Origin: Clostridia bacterium
GTDB taxonomy: Bacteria; Bacillota; Peptococcia; Peptococcales; BICA1-8
Length of the DNA: 33,993 bases
Direction: 5' to 3'
Assembly (NCBI GenBank): GCA_012800195.1
Contig: JAAZJU010000136.1
Coordinates: 1 to 33,993 of the forward strand
The notes beneath the pieces are model-generated. The model did no database searches. It was given only the letters and a program-made list of their open reading frames with translations, and was not told the origin of the DNA. Shown one piece after another: positions 29,201 through 33,993 of the stretch. Every line of letters begins with the position of its first letter. The stretch's first letter is position 1. The position numbers and the translations under genes were made by a program.

Positions 29201-31092
29201 GCGAAGGAGGCTCCGAAAGAAAGGATTTTAAAGATACTGTATTCTTTAAAACTCTAACTACTGATGGGAGTGGTAAGGCCACCGTAGAATTCCAGGTACC
29301 GGACAATCTTACCTCTTGGCGTTTGACTTGTCAGGCAATCACTGAAGATTTACAGGGAGCCGCCAAAGCTAGTAAGGTTATTGTTAAACTTCCCTTCTTT
29401 GTGGATATGATTTCAGCAGATACTTATTTAACCGGAGACCAAATTATTATTCCTATTAGAAGTTATGGTACGGAGTTAAAAGAAGGCAGTAATGTGGAGT
29501 ATAAGCTTAGCCTTAAATCAGGAGATAAGATTGTCCATCAGGAGGATCTTATTGGTAAAGCCTTTACTATGGAGGGGGTATCTCTACCTCTTCTAGCAGA
29601 AGGTGATTACAACTTAACTTTAACAGGCACAAATAAGGAAGGCCTTACAGACACCTTGACCTATAGCTTTAAAGTGGTGGATAGTCTGGCTACTAAAAAG
29701 GAAGCTGATTTTTTCCTCTTAAAGAATAAATTAGATCTTGCTGAAAAAGAAGGAATCAATTCCCCTGTAACCTTAATCTTTAGTGATTATCAACGGAGCC
29801 AATATTTAGATCTATTATGGAAATTAAATATGACTTCAGGGGCACGAATTGAACAAAGAATTGCTTCAATGAGGAGTAATACCCTAATTAAGGAATATTT
29901 TCCTGGGCTTACTACCTGGGCAGCAGAAGAAAATGCTGACTTAGTAAAATACCAAACTCCTCAAGGGGGCATTGCCCTATTGCCTTACGGAGATGCTGAT
30001 TTAGAACTTAGTGTGAAACTGGCGAGTCTTAACTTAGGAGTCTTTGATTATAACGCTCTAACTCAATATTTTACTCAGATTACCAATGATCCCTCCGAAA
30101 CCAGGGAAAGGACTATTATAGCCTTAGCAGGATTGGCTGCCTTGGATGAACCTGTCCTCCAGGAACTATTAATAGTAGGAGAAGTCAAAGACTTAAATGA
30201 TAAAGAAAAGCTTTATCTAAGCCTTGCTTTCTTAGAATTGGGAGATAACTATAATGCAGCGAAAATTTTCCAGACACTGCTAAAAGCCAAGTCTGAAACA
30301 CTGGGGAATAGCCTGCGCTTAAATGTTGGCGATGACCAAGATGATATTTTAGAAGCAACAGCAATGGCCTCGGTTTTAGCTATCAACCTAGATTATGCAG
30401 AAGAAGCAGGAAAATTGGCTACCTATGTATCGGAAAATCAGACTAAAGATATCCTTCTATCCTTAGAACAGCTTTTATATTTAGAAAAGGCTTTGCCTAA
30501 ATTAACTGATAGACCAGTGAGCTTTAGCTATAAGCTTGACAGTAAGACAGAACAAATAAAATTAGAACCTCAAAAATCATATTCTCTTATTTTAACTCCT
30601 GATAAAATAACGGAAATGGAAATTAAGAATATAGAAGGGCAGATAGGAGTTACAGCTCTTTATGAGATGCCTTATCAAGCCCAGGATAATGTAAGTGAAG
30701 ATGGGGTTAAAATATCACGGAAATATGAAGTCAATGGTAAAGCTACTAATGAATTTAAGGCTAATGATTTAGTGAAGGTCACCATATCTTATCAATTTGG
30801 TGCCAAGGCTCCTGATGGGCATTATGAGGTTCGAGATTTTCTACCAGCCGGGTTAAAGATTGTTGAAAGGCCCTATCAACGAGGAATAAGTGATAAGAAT
30901 CTTGGTTATCCCGTCTTGATAGATGGTCAAAAGGCTGTATTTGTTGTTTATGATAAGAAGGATGGTCATTTTAACTACTATGCACGGGTTATAAACCCTG
31001 GTCAGTATAAAGCAGAACAAGCGATTCTTCAGCATAGTAAGAGTGGTGTTATTTACAGTGTTAGCCAAGAGGATGGAGTAATTATTAAATGA
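26260..31092 (+). CDS. Alpha-2-macroglobulin family protein with N-terminal membrane anchor and Ig-like domains
   Basis: Big_5-like Ig repeats at the N-terminus; A2M core (FRYLYLDRTLYKPDDTVHFWGILK-type bait/MG region, FKTLTTDGSGKATVEFQVPDNLTSWRLTCQAIT). Start at 26260, after GAGGGGATTGTT. Confidence 0.85.
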   Translation: MNSKKHLIIALVLIVLSGIIYLGLNQGSESVLASEVNMLPTKYDTGGVELDSSFVFQTADELDPKAIAENISVDPVIPFKVEKGEKGNSHEVILIPQEPLEPQKVYKFTLTTTGDESLKWAFQTKGDFKVVSTLPRDKGTGVPTDTGIEINFSHLNFDNLDLYFSINPQVQGKFEIHKKTAVFIPQKLEPATVYTVTIKKGLPLAGSSQVLEEDYIFQFETREEDKQSSHYIDIYKQDHEFTTQEAPFFQIGYFSYQQKESIEAKVTIYSYKNAQEYIKALQEREKTPFWAYHSRVNYRENTQGLSEVASFSTPIEGSQNLSFIQFPEAIPAGYYLAEITLDDTVRQLWFQVTDLGIYAALGENKNLYWVHDLLSGLPVAGADIKGNGETAKTNDNGLGELPSTGDFALGAYAVISKGNQEGVAAIVPRYVDFEWQDKYNFQSSFWRYLYLDRTLYKPDDTVHFWGILKPRVTNQEIPQKVTVALTKDGSQGTAILSKEIQVSDYNFTDSLDLPNLLPGYYYLEVQVDNQTVISQFFDVENYSKPVYQIEATPHQRAIFAGEKVDFKVKTSFFEGTAAANIPLKYYIYNDNGTITTNSQGEAIISYRPTQEGESYSYIDHRYLYLTTNQPESGEIAGDALVMVLNNDVAIETQGKVVENYGQIELNLKKLTLDKVNRGEIDSWEKDAFTQGPAANREVKVNLYEEVWEKIETGQYYDFINKKVMPRYEYRYKKVPLGEDQITTDGEGRANYNFPVDKDKSYLVEFSTLDFRGNTALAQQRLQGSGFYLEYDYPWYQLEHEKENRKYSIDETVQVSFKKNTTLMPEREKGFLFLTCRRGILEEQIQNTGIFKTTFTTEMLPNFWIKGVYFDGRYYYQTPEEIVLFEEQDKALEIEISTDKESYRPGEKVQVNLAIKDQKGKPVKATVNLNLVDEALYAIHNQYVDLLYSLYGHPNTVLSGIKGSLITHQPPDSRFGGAEGGGEGGSERKDFKDTVFFKTLTTDGSGKATVEFQVPDNLTSWRLTCQAITEDLQGAAKASKVIVKLPFFVDMISADTYLTGDQIIIPIRSYGTELKEGSNVEYKLSLKSGDKIVHQEDLIGKAFTMEGVSLPLLAEGDYNLTLTGTNKEGLTDTLTYSFKVVDSLATKKEADFFLLKNKLDLAEKEGINSPVTLIFSDYQRSQYLDLLWKLNMTSGARIEQRIASMRSNTLIKEYFPGLTTWAAEENADLVKYQTPQGGIALLPYGDADLELSVKLASLNLGVFDYNALTQYFTQITNDPSETRERTIIALAGLAALDEPVLQELLIVGEVKDLNDKEKLYLSLAFLELGDNYNAAKIFQTLLKAKSETLGNSLRLNVGDDQDDILEATAMASVLAINLDYAEEAGKLATYVSENQTKDILLSLEQLLYLEKALPKLTDRPVSFSYKLDSKTEQIKLEPQKSYSLILTPDKITEMEIKNIEGQIGVTALYEMPYQAQDNVSEDGVKISRKYEVNGKATNEFKANDLVKVTISYQFGAKAPDGHYEVRDFLPAGLKIVERPYQRGISDKNLGYPVLIDGQKAVFVVYDKKDGHFNYYARVINPGQYKAEQAILQHSKSGVIYSVSQEDGVIIK

Positions 31093-31964
31093 AAAGAATA
31101 ATTATCATAGTTCTAAGCTTAGTAATAGTGCATGGTGGGGGATGGGCCTTGGGCAAGTTCGAAAGTCAGCAAAGCTACAAAAGGGCAGAGCTCACTCACC
31201 CCAATAGTTTTTTTGATAGCCGCTATTTTAACTTTAATCGGGAGCGCCTGGAAAAAGCAGGGGCTCCTAAGTCTAAAGTTTATGGGGCGGTGGTACCTCA
31301 TCATTTATTGGCCTATGAACTTATTGCTGAAGTTTTTACTCAACTAACAGAGGATAAACCATCGGTCATTATACTTATTGGCCCTAATCATGATAATGAA
31401 GGGGAGAAGATACTGACTAGCACCTGGGGTTGGCAAACTCCCTTTGGCACAGTGGAAACAAATAAGGAGATAATTGAAGGTCTAGTAAGTAACAGTGAGG
31501 TAAAAATAAACAATAGTGTGTTTTCCACAGAACATTCCATGGGAGCTTTAATGCCATTTATTAAATATTTCTTTCCAGAGGCCCAGGTAGTCCCTATTAT
31601 TTTTCACTATAATTTAAAAGACGAAGAAGCCCAAAGCTTAAGTGACCAGCTGGCAAACATAGTAAAAGAAAAAGAAGCCCTAGTTATGGCTTCCATAGAC
31701 TTCTCTCATTATCTTACTAATCAAGAAGCCCAAGCCAAGGATCAAGAAACACTGGAGATAATCAGAACTAAAAATATCCCAAGACTCTTGAGTTTAGGGG
31801 ATGACTATTTGGATTCCCCCGGTGCCTTAGCTACTTTACTGTATACTATGGAAAGGCTTGATATAAACGAACCGAAGATTCTCCAGAATACCAACTCCGG
31901 CATATTGATGGGCAATGATTTAATTGAAACAACCAGTTATATTACCATGATTTTTGGGAAGTAG
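31089..31964 (+). CDS. MEMO-family (AmmeMemoRadiSam system protein B-like) protein with N-terminal signal/TM segment
   Basis: VYGAVVPHHLLAYELIAEVF, ILIGPNHDN, TEHSMGALMPFI, ASIDFSHYL motifs; N-terminal MKRIIIIVLSLVIVHGGGWALG. ATGA overlap with the A2M-like gene. Confidence 0.85.
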   Translation: MKRIIIIVLSLVIVHGGGWALGKFESQQSYKRAELTHPNSFFDSRYFNFNRERLEKAGAPKSKVYGAVVPHHLLAYELIAEVFTQLTEDKPSVIILIGPNHDNEGEKILTSTWGWQTPFGTVETNKEIIEGLVSNSEVKINNSVFSTEHSMGALMPFIKYFFPEAQVVPIIFHYNLKDEEAQSLSDQLANIVKEKEALVMASIDFSHYLTNQEAQAKDQETLEIIRTKNIPRLLSLGDDYLDSPGALATLLYTMERLDINEPKILQNTNSGILMGNDLIETTSYITMIFGK

Positions 31965-32084
31965 GCTCATGTATGTACAATATGTCAATAATGCGACATA
32001 ACTGTTTAGTCTAAAATAGTCAAAATATTACTATATGGAGAAATAACAAGCATATGATGTTTTTCAAATTAGGAGGTAGAAAGT

Positions 32085-32258
32085 ATGGGTGCACTTATGT
32101 TTATTTCTGTTATTATAGCATCAATGGCTTTTTTCATTAACTTTGTTGTCTTATTAAAAAAAATAAAAGCAGATGAAGACACTTATACCAATACGGTAAT
32201 AGGGACAATTTTAGTAGGATTTATTGTTTATGTATGGATTGGCTTAACAGCTCCATGA
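32085..32258 (+). CDS. Small two-TM membrane protein (57 aa), absent from the ORF track
   Basis: SD AGGAGG; MGALMFISVIIASMAFFINFVVLLKKIKADEDTYTNTVIGTILVGFIVYVWIGLTAP*. Confidence 0.6.
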   Translation: MGALMFISVIIASMAFFINFVVLLKKIKADEDTYTNTVIGTILVGFIVYVWIGLTAP

Positions 32259-32455
32259 TATTTTCTATGCTTATTGTTGCACATTTCAACAAAATAGTTC
32301 ATCAAGGAAAATTCGACCATAGAGGCTATCACTAGGGTCTCAATGTGTAATTGTTTGAAAAATATTAGCAACTGCTGAATGGGTTATGATAAACTTTTGA
32401 GGGATAGTGTTCTTTTGTGTATTTATCCCATAGTTGTTTAGGAGGTATAGCTATA

Positions 32456-33028
32456 ATGTCTAAAAAATTTACATTTCTTTTTGGGTGCGTATTAGTAATA
32501 GGAGGATTGTTAATTGTAGGGTGTAGTGAACAGCATGAATCCGTTGACAAGTCAACAGATAAGCCTAGCGTGGTTGAAAGAGATTTGAATGGCGAAAATG
32601 TTTCAGGTAAAAATGAATATTATGAAATAAATGAAAGTGAAATTGCAGAGCATCTTGAATATAATAATAAGAAGAGGTCACTCTATATTGCTGGTTTGAA
32701 AGTGTTTGAAGAGTTTAGCACTTCAAATGAAGGTAGCGCTTCAATAAGTACTGATGAAAATACTATAACTTTCAGTATGACTAAATCCACTGGAACTGTT
32801 ACTGGGGCTTTGGATGGTCCTAGCGTGTCTTTTAGAATGGATTTAGATACAAAAAAAATTATCGATAAGAATTTTACACCTGCTCCAAACTACAAGGAAT
32901 TGGGAATGGAAGAATTTAGTGAGCATAGTGAAGAGTTAATCGAATTAACAGAGGAACGAATGCTAGAAATAGGAAAGTATTTTAAAGAATTAATTTTGGA
33001 AATAGAAACAAAAATAGAAGCAAATTGA
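32456..33028 (+). CDS. Hypothetical lipoprotein
   Basis: MSKKFTFLFGCVLVIGGLLIVGCSE lipobox; SD AGGAGG before 32456. Confidence 0.7.
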   Translation: MSKKFTFLFGCVLVIGGLLIVGCSEQHESVDKSTDKPSVVERDLNGENVSGKNEYYEINESEIAEHLEYNNKKRSLYIAGLKVFEEFSTSNEGSASISTDENTITFSMTKSTGTVTGALDGPSVSFRMDLDTKKIIDKNFTPAPNYKELGMEEFSEHSEELIELTEERMLEIGKYFKELILEIETKIEAN

Positions 33029-33166
33029 TATAAAAGAAAATTTAAATGGTTCATTTTATTTGATTTAGTAATTTAGAAACAAAGAAAATTATTATTTCCG
33101 TAATGAACTTTCTGACAAGATGCGCGACACTTAATAAGTGCTAGTTATAACAGGAGGTTATTTACT

Positions 33167-33790
33167 TTGAAAAGGAAAATACTTTTTCCACTAATATTAA
33201 TAATTATTGCAATGGTTATAGTAGCTTGCTCAAACACTACGGATTCACCGAAGCTGCTAACGAAAGAAGGGATTACACCATACGATTTATCAGAAAGCGA
33301 GAAATATATATTGCAATCTTTTGGAATGGAAGGCAACTCACAAATTATTTCTTTTCATGCACCAAAAGAGGCTATAACTTTAAATGTAAATGTTTACAGG
33401 CTTGAAGGCGACAAAAGTTGGAAAAGTATTGGTGGTGGAGCTGTTTCAATAGGCACAGATAGAGAGCCTATCGATCAATTAACTGGAACTTTTACAATGC
33501 AACTAAAAGAAAATTATGCGATTGATTTCAATATAAATACCAGTGGAAGAGCTTCATTTAAAACAAATGAAATCATACTTGATGCAGAAACAATGGCATC
33601 TACTAAAGGTTTCTTACAGGAATTCCAGAAGATAGAAATCAATAAAGAGATTCCTGTTGCTCTTATGGTTTACGATAGCGGTACAAGTATGAGAAGTTAC
33701 TCTCTTCAAGACTATTTTGATCCTTCTAAGTTCGACGGAATGGATTTAGTACAGGTAGTCACACTAACTTTTGCTGATGAAAACTTATAA
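33167..33790 (+). CDS. Hypothetical lipoprotein
   Basis: TTG start after AGGAGG; MKRKILFPLILIIIAMVIVACSN lipobox. Confidence 0.7.
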   Translation: MKRKILFPLILIIIAMVIVACSNTTDSPKLLTKEGITPYDLSESEKYILQSFGMEGNSQIISFHAPKEAITLNVNVYRLEGDKSWKSIGGGAVSIGTDREPIDQLTGTFTMQLKENYAIDFNINTSGRASFKTNEIILDAETMASTKGFLQEFQKIEINKEIPVALMVYDSGTSMRSYSLQDYFDPSKFDGMDLVQVVTLTFADENL

Positions 33791-33867
33791 ATTTCACATT
33801 GGGTCGAAAGATATTACTGGAAGGTTATAGATATGGTTTCATAATGTTTATATTTAATGAAATTAAA

Positions 33868-33993
33868 GAGAGTGTTTAAGGTTTTGTGTAAATGGTAATA
33901 AATACCATTAAAGGAGTGATCATTTATGCAAAACCTTAAGTATCAATTAGCCCAAGAATTGGCTAAAGAATGCAAGTCTGTTGAAGAAGTTCA
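33868..33993 (+). mobile_element. Left end of a probable IS256-family insertion sequence (truncated by the window)
   Basis: GAGAGTGTTTAAGGTTTTGTGTAAATGG resembles IS256-family terminal inverted repeats and lies just upstream of a transposase-like N-terminus. The right end and target-site duplication cannot be seen. Confidence 0.6.
33926..33993 (+). CDS. Probable IS256-family transposase, N-terminus only
   Basis: MQNLKYQLAQELAKECKSVEEV resembles the LAKECKTVEDV-type start of Firmicutes IS256 transposases; SD AAAGGAG. Confidence 0.6.
   Translation, partial: MQNLKYQLAQELAKECKSVEEV

Noticed and set aside
29180-29216. GGAG/GAAGG-rich tract in the A2M-like gene as a repeat or regulatory element
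   Set aside because: Encodes an in-frame Gly/Glu-rich linker (GGAEGGGEGGSE); low-complexity coding sequence explains it.
1-33993. CRISPR array, tRNA or rRNA genes
   Set aside because: No regularly spaced direct repeats, tRNA cloverleaf/TTCRANY-type signals or rRNA segments were recognised on reading; a tRNAscan/Infernal run would be needed to exclude them formally.

Overview
Low-GC Firmicutes-like chromosomal window (lineage inferred from composition and gene content only). Left to right: the 5' part of a YbfB/YjiJ-type MFS transporter (minus strand); an ArsC/Spx-family protein; a small hypothetical protein; an RsbW-like kinase plus a PAS-PP2C (RsbU/SpoIIE-type) phosphatase; a ZTP (pfl-motif) riboswitch with an overlapping intrinsic terminator, then pflB-pflA; on the minus strand, a coupled pair of solute-binding lipoprotein and membrane-anchored Cache/LuxR regulator; a compact plus-strand envelope cluster (zinc-ribbon protein, DUF4870-like membrane protein, lipoprotein, TIGR00266/AIM24 protein, coiled-coil protein, 2036-aa lipoprotein with two VWA domains, more lipoproteins) that ends in a doubly frameshifted lipoprotein gene and a terminator; a NitT/TauT-type ABC transporter; a glycine-betaine-type ABC transporter; a large alpha-2-macroglobulin-like protein lacking the thioester cysteine, translationally coupled to an exported MEMO-like protein; a small membrane protein and two orphan lipoproteins; and the left end of a probable IS256-family element. 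The best candidates for an undescribed system are the AIM24/giant double-VWA lipoprotein operon and the A2M-MEMO pair. No CRISPR array, rRNA or tRNA was recognised. All calls come from reading motifs by eye; no searches or folding programs were run.
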